Below, in pieces: positions 1-9,170 of a DNA stretch of 64,000 bases (the stretch's first letter is position 1; every line of letters begins with the position of its first letter). Source of the DNA: Burkholderia sp. S171 (GTDB lineage: Bacteria > Pseudomonadota > Gammaproteobacteria > Burkholderiales > Burkholderiaceae); contig NZ_LMUF01000052.1 of the NCBI RefSeq assembly GCF_009766085.1, positions 2,545 to 66,544 of the forward strand, given 5' to 3'. Below the pieces are notes generated by a model that worked only from the letters and a program-made list of their open reading frames with translations, did no database searches and was not told where the DNA came from. The translations under genes and the position numbers were made by a program.

Positions 1-520
1 GGGTGCCCCAAAAGCACGGTGCTCGCAAGAGCGACGGATGTGTGAAACCCTCCTTCTCGCGAATCCCGACATAGACACGCTTCGCCACCAGTGCTCTCGG
101 GCAAGCACCGGCGCCCCAATGGTCAGCATGATCCTACGCGCTTTTTTTGCCCCATTTCTCGATGTATTGGTTGAGTGCTTCGATCGGTTACTTCGGTTAT
201 TGCCGTAGGTCAGGGTCACGGCATCACGCGTATTGCTGCTTCATGTCTTGATGTCTTGATGTCGTGATTGCGTGGCCTATGCGATTGTTTTCGTCCACGA
301 CGTCCTCACGCATTCCGGCCGTTTGATTTCTTGATTTCTTGGTGGGTAGCGGTGTGATTCGTCATGCTTAATGATTTGGTGGTTGGTTGTTCGCGGATAG
401 CGCGGGGTGAACCTTGGGCAGGTTCAATCACTGGTGGCGAAGCGTGTCAGAACCTGAGTTCGGAGAAGGAGGGTTTCACACATCCTTCGCTCTGGCGAGC
501 ACAGTGCTTTTGGGGCACCT
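1..520. repeat. Element bounded by long imperfect inverted repeats
   Basis: Positions 2-93 and 429-519 are inverted copies of each other. Reading the right arm backwards, the outer 16 bases match exactly. After scattered single mismatches a 22-base block matches, then about 15 bases diverge, and the inner 20 bases match again. The arms enclose about 335 bases with no convincing gene. The interior has small direct repeats, such as an 8-mer (atgtcttg) repeated at 243-266. No transposase lies inside. A dispersed non-autonomous or intergenic repeat is the likeliest reading. The left arm starts at the window edge and may extend beyond it. Confidence 0.7.
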
Positions 521-832
521 ATGAATGAAAACTGCACGCTGTGGACACTTAGGGTAGAGCGGTTAAAAGCGTTTTCTTTGCTTCGTTTCTTTGTCGCTAA
601 GGACCAGGAAATGACGTGCCGCCACGCACAGTGGCTAACAGTGATAAAGAGAAAATCCGACTCATGCAGACCACTGACACCGAAAGCACCACCCCGGCAT
701 TGACCCCGACCGCTAACCCTGGAACCTAGCATAGACCCCGACCACCGCCCAACTCCGAGTGCGAACGAAAACCAATTCGCAACAAGCTCTAAGCCACGCA
801 GTGCTAGTGGACGGGCCAAGGCGATCCGGGAT
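521..832. other. Gene-free stretch next to the inverted-repeat element
   Basis: Open frames here are short and continue out of the repeat arm on the minus strand. They look like read-through of repetitive DNA rather than a gene. No RNA gene or clear terminator was seen. Confidence 0.5.
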
Positions 833-1969
833 CTAGTGCGCGTGTTCAGGTTGCCGGATCGCACGCGGTGTGCGCGAGGTCTTATAGGCTTTGCGAAGGT
901 ACGCGCACAACGGCTTTTCAATCCAAAGGAAACTGAAGATCGACACAGCCGTTAGCGCGAGCAAAAATCCCAGGAACGGCGCGGGAGCGGTGGCTACACT
1001 CGGGAACAGCATCTTTGCATACCTGAAAAGCGGCACATGCAGGATGTAGAACGCGAAACTCGCCTCGCCAAGCAGGACCATGGGCTTACTCCCAAGCCAG
1101 CCGCTAAGCGCCCCTTTAGCGCGTGCGAGGCAATAGAGGAGCAGGATAAAGGCCGGGAATAACAACGCCTTGGCCAACACATGATTTGCCAGAACGATGA
1201 CCGCAACCGCCGCAGCCAAAGCCGCGAAAGCGGCCACATCGAAGGCAAAAGACTTGACCGAGCCTTGGCTTAAATAAAGACGCGCCATGCATATACCGGC
1301 AATAAACTCGCCTATCCGAAGCACCGGCATAAAGTTGACCAGTTCTCGCAGCCAATACGCCTGCCCCAATGACGATGGCAGGAACGAAAGCGTCAATGTA
1401 GGGATAACGGACACTAACCAGCACGCCCCGATCAAACTCAACAGCACGCCAACGCTGCGATTTTTAAGGAAAGCAAACAGGAAGGGAAACGACGCGTAGA
1501 AGACCGCTTCCGCAGAAAGCGACCATCCGGGGGTATTCCAGGCATTCGCGGTGGCCGGCGTCCAGGCTTGCAACAGCGCTAGAGAAATCACGCCGTAAAA
1601 CGCGAGCCGCGCATATAGGCCGGCCGAATGTCCGTGCAAAGCAGCAAGGTTCGAATAGACCAGCGGCGCAAATACGATCCAGCCCAGAAGATAAATCGGG
1701 TAGATTTTTGCGAATCGAGAAAAATAAAACTGTCGTACAGCAGGCGCCTCAGCCCCGCTCATTTCCGGATGGGTGTAGGTGAGGATAAACCCGGAGAGAA
1801 TAAAGAATAACTCGACGGGATCGCCGGAGTTCTCATAGAAATAAAATGGCGAAATCCCTAACGACGCGGCGACATCGGGCGAAAGGTGATAAAGCGCAAC
1901 GCTCAACGCTGCCAGGAAGCGAATGCCGGTTAAAGCGGGAATGACTGGTCTTCTTGCAACTATTGTCAT
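833..1969 (-). CDS. Acyltransferase family 3 membrane protein (OafA/YrhL type)
   Basis: The 378-residue protein opens with IPALTGIRFLAALSVALYH near residue 10. This is the family signature around the first membrane helix, with the conserved R and the H that ends the helix. About ten hydrophobic helices follow, and ELFFILSGFILTY near residue 53 is a second family hallmark. Members move acetyl or other acyl groups from the cytoplasmic side onto sugars of O-antigen, exopolysaccharide or other glycans. The substrate cannot be inferred. The start at 1969 lacks a strong ribosome site, but the signature helix follows directly, so the protein is not truncated. It is a single gene with no glycan cluster beside it. 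Confidence 0.85.
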   Translation of the reverse strand: MTIVARRPVIPALTGIRFLAALSVALYHLSPDVAASLGISPFYFYENSGDPVELFFILSGFILTYTHPEMSGAEAPAVRQFYFSRFAKIYPIYLLGWIVFAPLVYSNLAALHGHSAGLYARLAFYGVISLALLQAWTPATANAWNTPGWSLSAEAVFYASFPFLFAFLKNRSVGVLLSLIGACWLVSVIPTLTLSFLPSSLGQAYWLRELVNFMPVLRIGEFIAGICMARLYLSQGSVKSFAFDVAAFAALAAAVAVIVLANHVLAKALLFPAFILLLYCLARAKGALSGWLGSKPMVLLGEASFAFYILHVPLFRYAKMLFPSVATAPAPFLGFLLALTAVSIFSFLWIEKPLCAYLRKAYKTSRTPRAIRQPEHAH

Positions 1970-2235
1970 CTTTCATTGGGTTCGCCGCGAGCCCCAGCGC
2001 GCTTGGCGACGTTATGGTGCACGTTAAAAAAATGGAAAATTAATGCGGAAAGGTGGATTTTCGGGAAAATAAACCGTTCTCGTTTTTCGCGCGTGTTGCG
2101 TCCGAGCACTGCGATTAGCCGTTATTTAAAGAGGGGCCGGTGATTAAACCAACCCCGGGACGCGATGTCTTTGTCATTAATCACGCTTACCCGCTCAGAC
2201 GTCGACCGGGCAGCGAGTAGCAAGACTTCGGGCAA

Positions 2236-3375
2236 CTAGAAACTGTGCCGCAATCCGGCCATGACACCGAGTTGCCCGGCGCCCGCGGCAGGCGTCGTGC
2301 CACCACCACCCTGACTCACCGTGTAGGCGGCTTTCGCGCTGTTCGCGAGATACGCTCCCTGCAAATACACAGCGGTACTCTTCGACAAGAAATAGGTCGT
2401 GCGCAGCACTTCGATCGTCCCGCGAGTGTCGTCCTGCCGGTTGACGATCCGGTAGATGCCACCGTCCACGAGAAACGCAGGCGTAACCGGATACGCAGCC
2501 GTCAAATAGAACTGATCCGACCTCACGTTGGGCGTGGTGGACGAAACGGTCTCCACCCTGCGCCCAAGCCAGCCGCCCCCGATCTTCAATTTCCCGATCG
2601 CTCTGTAGCCGTTCAGCTGCATGCGGATATCCTTGTCGCCCGGGTTGGTCAACGCGAACGTAGGCGTGCCGTCGAACAGGTTCGCCGAGGCCCCCGGGCC
2701 ACCGCGCTGTTCGTCGTAGGCTGCAGCAGCGCCGAAACCACTCCAGTCATAACGCAGCATGGCCGACCACTCGCGGCAGGTTTGCGGGCTGCCCGGAACC
2801 GAGCCAACACATGTGCCCTGCCCCGGTGAATTCCCGGTACCGGCCGAATCACGGCCGAAGGAATAGGTTGCACCCGCGGTCAGGCCGCCGAAGGTTCCCT
2901 TGTAGGCAACCGTGTTATCGCTGCGCGCGCTGGGCAGATATTGATCGAAAGAACCCGTGCCGCCATAGATGTCCGGGCCAAGCAGATCAGAGTCGAGGAT
3001 GGCCCAGTACGTCATGGTGTACTGGCGACCGAACGTCAGACTGCCATACGGCCCCTTCAAACCAACGTACGCTTGCCGACCGAAAAGGCGGCCACCCTGG
3101 TTCAGGGTCCCGGCTTTGGTGTTGAAACCGCTTTCCAACGTGAAGATGGTTGACCAGCCACCACCCAGATCCTCGTTGCCGCGTATGCCCCATCGCGATG
3201 GAAGCTCACCCGTCACGCCTGGCATCCGTACCACGCTGTTGCCCGATGCATCGGCATGCGTTACATACTCGACGCCCGTGTCGATAATCCCGTAAAGCGT
3301 CACATTGCTTTGCGCAAACGACGGCGCCGCGCTGATGCCGAGCAACGCGCCCAATAGTGCGGTTTTGTATTTCAT
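2236..3375 (-). CDS. Gram-negative outer membrane porin, Burkholderia OmpC-like
   Basis: From the ATG at 3375 the 379-residue protein has a signal peptide (MKYKTALLGALLGISAAPSFA) and then QSNVTLYGIIDTGVEY, the classic first beta-strand of beta-proteobacterial trimeric porins. Alternating strand and loop segments run to a C-terminal RHSF ending in phenylalanine, the BAM recognition end. GGAG lies seven bases before this ATG, so a longer frame reaching 3435 is not needed. It follows an aromatic-acid transporter on the same strand, about 270 bases downstream. It may admit the substrate of the benzoylformate genes, but general porins are common, so this is inference. Confidence 0.92.
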   Translation of the reverse strand: MKYKTALLGALLGISAAPSFAQSNVTLYGIIDTGVEYVTHADASGNSVVRMPGVTGELPSRWGIRGNEDLGGGWSTIFTLESGFNTKAGTLNQGGRLFGRQAYVGLKGPYGSLTFGRQYTMTYWAILDSDLLGPDIYGGTGSFDQYLPSARSDNTVAYKGTFGGLTAGATYSFGRDSAGTGNSPGQGTCVGSVPGSPQTCREWSAMLRYDWSGFGAAAAYDEQRGGPGASANLFDGTPTFALTNPGDKDIRMQLNGYRAIGKLKIGGGWLGRRVETVSSTTPNVRSDQFYLTAAYPVTPAFLVDGGIYRIVNRQDDTRGTIEVLRTTYFLSKSTAVYLQGAYLANSAKAAYTVSQGGGGTTPAAGAGQLGVMAGLRHSF

Positions 3376-3641
3376 TGTCTCCGAGTCCCCTGACCTGCGC
3401 TTTGAATGCAGGTTGAAAATTTCTTGTGCCGACAACGGTCGAGCGTGTTGCGCACCCGACCCTCCTGGTTTGAATCGCCTCGTTTTTTAACTTCACTCTC
3501 ATGATTAGATAGGCATACTAATTTCTTAATATTCTGGGAAACTTGAATCCCGCTTGGGCGACTTGGTCAAGTCAGAAGCGTGCGGGGAAAACGATCGCTC
3601 AACCCCGCATCAGAAGGTTCGATGCCAATACGTCCAGCGTT

Positions 3642-5045
3642 CTAGCGGATCGCACTCGGTATATGTCGACGTACAAGCGCAAGCGCGATCATCACGACTG
3701 TCATTGCCGCCCCCAACATCAGCAGGTACGACGACGCGCCGCCTGCGGTAATGACCGCGGCACCGGCGAACGCACTGACAATGGCGCCTATCCGCCCGAA
3801 TGCCAGAGCCGACGCAGTTCCGGTCGCACGCACTCCCGTTGGGTAGACATAGGCGCAAAGCGCATACATGGTGGACTGCACTGCATTGACGAACAGGCCG
3901 TGTGTAAAGAGTCCGAACATCAGCACGCTCACATGCCGGGAGACATCGACTGTTAGCAGCAACCACGCGCTGGCAGCCGCGCCTAAACAACAAATGATCA
4001 GCGGCCAGCGCGAACCGAATCGCGCGATGGTGACGGCACATGCCAACGCCCCGATCGCACCGCCCAGGTTGTAGGCCGTCAGTCCGTAGCCGGCAAACTG
4101 AACCGACAAACCCTCGTTGGTCAGCATGGTCGGCAACCAGCTAAACGCGGCGTAGACAGCCAGCAAACACATGAAGAACGCACACCAGATCGCCACGGTG
4201 TCCAACGCGCGGCCGTCCTTGAAAAGCGCGGTGAAACCAACGTGCTTCTCTGAATCACGCTCGCGAATGTCGGTGAAGCTTGCATCTTTAGCGACAGGGC
4301 GCGACATGCGGCCCAGCAGCGCCACCAATTCGGCCCAACGGTGCGGTCGACGCGACAGGAAGCGCGGAGACTCAGGCAACGCAAACAGCAAGAGAACCGC
4401 CAGCACCAGAGGCAGCACGCCGCCCGTCAGGAACAACGCACGCCAGCCATAAGCCGGCAGGATCACGCTGGCGAACAGTCCAGCCACCATGCCACCCAGA
4501 GGCACGCAAAGGATCGTGACCGTGACCGCTACGGTGCGCAAGCGCGCGGGCGTATATTCCGCCGTCAAGGTGGTGGAAGTAGGCAACGCTCCGCCTATTC
4601 CCAGCCCGGCGATAAACCGCAGTCCGGCAATTACCGCAAGATTCGGGGCAAGGCTGATCGCGCAGGTCGCGACGCCAAATACCAGCACACTGCCGATCAC
4701 AGCCCAGCGCCGGCCGAAACGATCCGCGAACAAACCGGCACAAGCGCTCCCTATTCCCATCCCGATCAGTCCTGCCGCAACCACCGGGGCAAATGCGTTG
4801 CGGGCTATGCCCCACTCTTTAATCAGCACGGGGATGGCGAAGCCGATCAACTGACTGTCGAAACCATCGACGATGATCGACAGCGCTGCCAGCAGGACAA
4901 TGAGCTTCTGGAACGTGGTGAATGGGCCGTCGTCGAGCACGCTCCCGATGTCCACGGTCTTGCTTGTGTCCGGCAGTGCCATCGTCTGATCATGTTCCGT
5001 CTGCGCGGACCCGGTGAACACAGCGGGAGGTACGTAGCTGGGCAT
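3642..5045 (-). CDS. MFS transporter, aromatic acid:H+ symporter (AAHS) family
   Basis: The product has 467 residues and twelve hydrophobic segments. SIIVDGFDSQLIGFAIP in helix 1 carries the acidic DGFD motif typical of PcaK/BenK-type carriers. The loop 2-3 motif (ADRFGRRWAVIGS) and loop 8-9 region also fit the major facilitator superfamily. It should import an aromatic or related carboxylic acid with protons across the inner membrane. The start at 5045 has AGGAG correctly placed; the frame extends upstream without a site. It lies 240 bases after the aldehyde dehydrogenase gene, so benzoylformate, mandelate or a related acid is a reasonable substrate guess, not shown by sequence. Confidence 0.88.
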   Translation of the reverse strand: MPSYVPPAVFTGSAQTEHDQTMALPDTSKTVDIGSVLDDGPFTTFQKLIVLLAALSIIVDGFDSQLIGFAIPVLIKEWGIARNAFAPVVAAGLIGMGIGSACAGLFADRFGRRWAVIGSVLVFGVATCAISLAPNLAVIAGLRFIAGLGIGGALPTSTTLTAEYTPARLRTVAVTVTILCVPLGGMVAGLFASVILPAYGWRALFLTGGVLPLVLAVLLLFALPESPRFLSRRPHRWAELVALLGRMSRPVAKDASFTDIRERDSEKHVGFTALFKDGRALDTVAIWCAFFMCLLAVYAAFSWLPTMLTNEGLSVQFAGYGLTAYNLGGAIGALACAVTIARFGSRWPLIICCLGAAASAWLLLTVDVSRHVSVLMFGLFTHGLFVNAVQSTMYALCAYVYPTGVRATGTASALAFGRIGAIVSAFAGAAVITAGGASSYLLMLGAAMTVVMIALALVRRHIPSAIR

Positions 5046-5284
5046 AGGACTGTCTCCTGTTTTTGTGCGGGTACACCCCACACATATTTATTTTCTTGAG
5101 CGAATTATGTGAGCGAGGTTCGATCGTTTGCTATTGCCAATTAGCGTAAAAGTCATGACCTTCCTGCATGACCTTCGTGAGCCGCTACTTGCACGGTTCC
5201 GCTTTCCGCTTGCTGCGCGATGTCTTTTATTAGGAAAGCTTAATTTTCTTGATCGATGGGACCGACGCGCTAAACGTCTTCCCA

Positions 5285-6736
5285 TCAAAACGGATAATGA
5301 CGCGGCGTGGTCTGTACGGTGATCCAGCGTAGATCCGTGAATTCCGCTATGCCCGCCTTGCCGCCAAAGTGACCGAATCCGCTGCCCTTGACACCGCCAA
5401 AAGGCATCTGCGCCTCGTCGTGTACTGTCGGGCCGTTGATGTGGCAGATGCCCGATTCAATACGTCTGGCAACATTCATCGCGCGCGCAATGTCCCGGCT
5501 GAATACCGCTGAAGACAAACCAAATTCGTTGTCGTTGGCGCAGGCAATGGCCTCTTCGTCTCCGTCCACGCGCACGATCCCTTTGACCGGTCCAAACGAT
5601 TCCTCGTGGTAGATCCGCATGTCCGCGTTAACGTGATCCAGCAACGTGGCTGGCATCAGCGTGCTGTCGGCCTTGCCACCGCAAACCAGCGTTGCGCCCT
5701 TCGCGAGTGCATCGTCGATCAACGCATTGCATCGTGCGACGGTACTCATGTCGACAACCGAGCCGAGCACGACCGGTCCGTTGCGCGGATCGCCCAGCGG
5801 CAGTTCGACCGCTCGAGCGGCGAACCGCTTGACGAACGCGTCGGCCACCTTGCGATCCACCACGATGCGTTCCGTCGACATGCAAATTTGCCCCGAGTTG
5901 GCGAACGCACCGAACACGGCTGCATCGACTGCGGCGTCAAGATCGGCATCGTCCAGCACGAGCAGCGGCGCCTTGCCGCCCAGCTCCAGGACCGCTGGTT
6001 TGAGGTACTTCGCGCAGCTTGCAGCAATGACCTTGCCGACGCGGGTCGAACCCGTGAAGTTCACCCGCCGCACCTTGGGATGGGCAATCATCGCTTCAAC
6101 GATCGGGCCGGCATCCGCTGGTGCGTTCGTCACGAAGTTCACTACGCCCGCGGGCAATCCTGCCTCCTGCAACGCATCGATGATCAGGCCGTGCGTTGCC
6201 GGACATATCTCGGACCCTTTGAGGACGACCGTGTTGCCGCACGCGAGCGGCAGCGCGACAGAACGCACCGCGAGGATTACCGGCGCGTTCCACGGCGCGA
6301 TCCCGAGCACGACGCCGGCCGGTTGCCGTACGCCCATTGCCAGGCTGCCAGATACATCGGATGGAATGACTTCGCCGGCGATCTGCGTGGTGAGCGCCGC
6401 TGCCTCCATGAGTCCGGCGGCAGCCAGATGCACGTTGAACCCGGCCCAGATAGCCGATGCCCCGGTTTCCGCCGCCATGGCGGACACAAAGGCGGCGTGT
6501 TTTTCTTCGAGGACCTGCGCGGCACGCATCAACAGTGCGCGTCGCTCGCCCGGGCCTGTAGCAGACCACGCGGGAAACGCGCCGGCTGCGGCATCGACTG
6601 CGGCGAGCGCGTCAGCCACCGACGCGGCCGGTGCACGCGTGGCGACCTCGCCGTCCAGTGGATTCCTGCGCTCGAAGGTCGCGCCGTTGGCTGCCTGTAC
6701 TGCCTCACCGTTGATCAACATGGCAATGGTTTTCAT
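5285..6736 (-). CDS. NAD(P)-dependent aldehyde dehydrogenase, probably benzaldehyde/salicylaldehyde type
   Basis: The 483-residue protein is a full-length aldehyde dehydrogenase. It shows the PWNAP substrate/cofactor loop, the FTGSTRVGK Rossmann glycine motif, LELGGKAPLLVLDDAD with the general-base glutamate, and SGQICMSTER with the catalytic cysteine. An EESFGPV motif follows near the C terminus. The start at 6736 has GGAGA upstream. It lies 52 bases after the benzoylformate decarboxylase gene on the same strand. That enzyme releases benzaldehyde, so oxidation of benzaldehyde to benzoate is the best-supported role. Salicylaldehyde or vanillin dehydrogenase are close family alternatives. Confidence 0.87.
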   Translation of the reverse strand: MKTIAMLINGEAVQAANGATFERRNPLDGEVATRAPAASVADALAAVDAAAGAFPAWSATGPGERRALLMRAAQVLEEKHAAFVSAMAAETGASAIWAGFNVHLAAAGLMEAAALTTQIAGEVIPSDVSGSLAMGVRQPAGVVLGIAPWNAPVILAVRSVALPLACGNTVVLKGSEICPATHGLIIDALQEAGLPAGVVNFVTNAPADAGPIVEAMIAHPKVRRVNFTGSTRVGKVIAASCAKYLKPAVLELGGKAPLLVLDDADLDAAVDAAVFGAFANSGQICMSTERIVVDRKVADAFVKRFAARAVELPLGDPRNGPVVLGSVVDMSTVARCNALIDDALAKGATLVCGGKADSTLMPATLLDHVNADMRIYHEESFGPVKGIVRVDGDEEAIACANDNEFGLSSAVFSRDIARAMNVARRIESGICHINGPTVHDEAQMPFGGVKGSGFGHFGGKAGIAEFTDLRWITVQTTPRHYPF

Positions 6737-6788
6737 CGTCTGTCTCCTGATGGTTTTTATGTGAGCGGTGGTCAATGCGCCACCCGCG

Positions 6789-8408
6789 CTAAGCCACGAT
6801 GGTCTCTACCAGCATTGGCCCGGCGGTGTGCAAAGCTTCGTTCAATACGTCCTTCAAGCGGGCGGCCTCCCTGACCGCAACGCCCCGACATCCCATGCCG
6901 GCAGCAAGGGTCACGAAATCCAGACCCGGAAGGTCGGTTCCCTGTACTGGGTCGCTCGGTGCGAAACCAAACACCGGCGCAAAATCCTGCAACGCCGCGT
7001 ATCGTGAATTGTTAAGGATGACGAATGTAATAGGCAGATTAAGCTGTACCGCGCTCCATATAGCCTGAATTGAGTACATGCTGGAACCATCGCCAATCAG
7101 CGCGATTACCCGGGTGCCCGGCTTGGCGAGCGCGACGCCCACTGCTGCGGGCATGCCGTATCCAAGGCCCCCGCTCTCCATGGTCAGGAACGTGCCGCTG
7201 CGAGTGAACGGCAGATAGTCCTGCATGACCGGCCGTGCACTCGGCGCTTCTTCAACCACCACGTCAGCCGGGTTGCGTATTTCGGCAAGCGTTTGCAGCA
7301 CGAATGCCACCGACATCAGCGATGAAGCCTCGGCACGTGGAGGCGCGCGGCGAGCCGCCGGTAGCGGACGCGCTATGGGCGCGGGCCGCGCCAGCAAGTC
7401 CGTGACGCCTAACCGGATGTTTCCGACCGTTGCCGTGCCGGTTGGCGTCCATGCGGCCACGCCGGGGTCATCGATAAGCTGGAATAGCTGCGCACCCTGG
7501 GGGACGTGCGGACCACTGCCTTCGACGTGGTAAGTAAAAGCGGGAGCACCGAGCACACAGATGAGATCATGCCCGCCCAGTATCTCGACGATCTTCTCGC
7601 GCATGGCGGGAAGGAAACCGGCGAACAACCGATGATCCTCGGGAAAGCTGCAGCGCCCCGACATGGGAGCCACAAAAACGCGTGCCTGATGACGTTCTGC
7701 GAGGCGCACCACTTCGTCCACCGCGCCCGCGCGGTCTACGCCGCCACCGACTACAAACGCAGGCCGTGCGCATTGATCGAGCGCGTCACCCATGCGCGCC
7801 AGCATGACCGGGTCCGGCCGCGTCACCGTGCTGACGTCGCTTACCGGTACATAGTCCGCCGGTTGATCCCAATCGTCAGCAGGAATAGAGACGAACACGG
7901 GCCCACGCGGCTCCTGCATCGCAATGTGATAAGCACGCGCAATCGCCAGCGGCACGTCAGCAGCGCGCGCCGGTTCAATGCTCCATTTCACGTAAGGCTT
8001 GGGCAACTCGGTCGCGTGCGTCGACGCCAGGAACGGGTCGAATGGAAGGATTGAACGGGCCTGTTGTCCGGCGGTCACGACGATCGGCGTGCGGTTACGA
8101 AAAGCGGTGAAGATGTTGCCCATCGCGTTGCCGACACCGGCTGCCGAATGCAGGTTTACCAGCGAGGCGTTGCCCGTCGCCTGCGCATAACCGTCGGCCA
8201 TGCCGACCACGACGGCTTCCTGAAGCCCGAGTATGTAGCGGAAATCGGCGGGGAAATCGCGAAACATCGGCAACTCGGTCGACCCCGGATTCGCGAATAC
8301 CGATGTCATTCCCACGCGTCGCATGAAATCGATCACGGCGTCGCGGACCGTGATGCGCACGGGTTGATCACGGTCTGAAATAGCTTGCTGCGGGGTGCTG
8401 CCTGTCAT
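6789..8408 (-). CDS. mdlC: Thiamine-diphosphate benzoylformate decarboxylase
   Basis: The 539-residue protein matches MdlC of Pseudomonas along its length. The key positions are present: FANPGSTELP (active-site serine), ILGLQEAVVVG (the glutamate that activates the cofactor), NLHSAAG (active-site histidine) and APAFTYHV (second histidine). ALIGDGSSMYS is the thiamine-diphosphate and Mg binding GDG motif. The reaction is benzoylformate to benzaldehyde and CO2 in the cytoplasm. AGGAGG lies at good spacing before the ATG at 8408. It heads a minus-strand group with the aldehyde dehydrogenase and transporter. No mandelate dehydrogenase or racemase is next to it. Another 2-oxo-acid decarboxylase of the family is possible. 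Confidence 0.88.
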   Translation of the reverse strand: MTGSTPQQAISDRDQPVRITVRDAVIDFMRRVGMTSVFANPGSTELPMFRDFPADFRYILGLQEAVVVGMADGYAQATGNASLVNLHSAAGVGNAMGNIFTAFRNRTPIVVTAGQQARSILPFDPFLASTHATELPKPYVKWSIEPARAADVPLAIARAYHIAMQEPRGPVFVSIPADDWDQPADYVPVSDVSTVTRPDPVMLARMGDALDQCARPAFVVGGGVDRAGAVDEVVRLAERHQARVFVAPMSGRCSFPEDHRLFAGFLPAMREKIVEILGGHDLICVLGAPAFTYHVEGSGPHVPQGAQLFQLIDDPGVAAWTPTGTATVGNIRLGVTDLLARPAPIARPLPAARRAPPRAEASSLMSVAFVLQTLAEIRNPADVVVEEAPSARPVMQDYLPFTRSGTFLTMESGGLGYGMPAAVGVALAKPGTRVIALIGDGSSMYSIQAIWSAVQLNLPITFVILNNSRYAALQDFAPVFGFAPSDPVQGTDLPGLDFVTLAAGMGCRGVAVREAARLKDVLNEALHTAGPMLVETIVA

Positions 8409-8605
8409 GCAAATGCCTCCTGAAAATCCAGCGAGTGACTGAGCGAGTAAGCGCTATCTCCGTGACATGATTATCCAGGCTCCAACACATCATGAATATT
8501 GCCTTTTTAAGAGAAAGACATTACTTTTTCGCATGACTTTGTAGCATCGTTCCCATGGCGCCCCAAACTCAACGGTGCAGCGAAAACCGGGATAACAAGG
8601 TATTT

Positions 8606-8626
8606 ACTGTATCCGGCATTTACAGT
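8606..8626. promoter_or_regulatory. Upstream HipB-type operator (ACTGTA N9 TACAGT)
   Basis: An inverted pair, ACTGTA at 8606-8611 and TACAGT at 8621-8626, lies 20 bases before a larger palindrome with the same ACTGT half-site. Paired operators upstream of hipB are usual for these autoregulated operons. The site is inferred from symmetry only. Confidence 0.55.
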
Positions 8627-8633
8627 TATTTAT

Positions 8634-8662
8634 TTGTATTCGTCTAAAACAGTATATATACT
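8634..8662 (+). promoter_or_regulatory. Predicted sigma-70 promoter of hipBA
   Basis: TTGTAT at 8634-8639 and TATACT at 8657-8662 are spaced by exactly 17 bases. The -10 hexamer lies inside the right half of the main palindrome, so a bound repressor would block RNA polymerase. The hipB start is about 50 bases downstream. Confidence 0.6.
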
Positions 8663-8667
8663 GTTTT
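8646..8667. promoter_or_regulatory. Perfect 22-bp palindromic operator of hipBA
   Basis: The left half AAAACAGTATA at 8646-8656 is followed without a gap by its exact complement TATACTGTTTT at 8657-8667. It overlaps the predicted -10 box. HipB-family antitoxins are known to repress their own operon by binding such palindromes as dimers, with HipA enhancing binding. Confidence 0.7.
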
Positions 8668-8712
8668 TGTCATTTACAGCCTAACCTCTGTCCAGATCAC
8701 CGGAGCTCGCCC

Positions 8713-9168
8713 GTGGACTATCCCGTCAAGACCCCCCTCCAGTTGCGACCGCTCCTTGTCGGTTTCCGCAAGGCTGCCGGGCTCACCCAGGCCCAGATAG
8801 CGGACCATTTGGGGGTTACCCAGCAGACCTACGCCCAACTCGAGGCAAAGCCCGAATCCGCGAGCATGGATCGGTTATTCCACGTTTTGAAGGTGCTCAA
8901 GGTTGATATCGTACTGACCCTGACGTCGGGCTCGGCGAATCTCGACGTCCGCATACCAAAGCCTATGCGAACCGTGGAGTCGCCGGTCCCAGTGAAACCA
9001 AGCCTGACGAAAAAGCGCGCGACTACCGCGGCATCGAAGACGGCGGCCACTCGGAAAGCTGCCGTCGTCACGCCGGCACGTGGTAGCGCGCAAGGATCGC
9101 CAAAGCCGGTCACACGGAAGCGAGCGGTGCCAATGGGCGCTGCCGTCAAGAAGCGAGAGGACTGGTAA
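8713..9168 (+). CDS. hipB: HipB-like antitoxin, HTH transcriptional repressor
   Basis: The 151-residue protein starts at a GTG with GGAG seven bases upstream. Residues about 15-65 form an XRE-type helix-turn-helix (FRKAAGLTQAQIADHLGV, then TQQTYAQLEAKPESASMDR). The rest is a long Lys/Ala-rich, probably disordered tail, much longer than the roughly 88-residue E. coli HipB. It still ends in tryptophan, as E. coli HipB does, where that residue contacts HipA. It should neutralise HipA and repress the operon through the palindromes just upstream. Only two bases separate its stop from the hipA start. Confidence 0.88.
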   Translation: MDYPVKTPLQLRPLLVGFRKAAGLTQAQIADHLGVTQQTYAQLEAKPESASMDRLFHVLKVLKVDIVLTLTSGSANLDVRIPKPMRTVESPVPVKPSLTKKRATTAASKTAATRKAAVVTPARGSAQGSPKPVTRKRAVPMGAAVKKREDW

Positions 9169-9170
9169 CA

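Noticed and set aside
5606..6874. 422-codon frame on the plus strand
   Set aside because: It lies opposite the aldehyde dehydrogenase gene, whose catalytic motifs are complete; the composition is typical of an antisense shadow.
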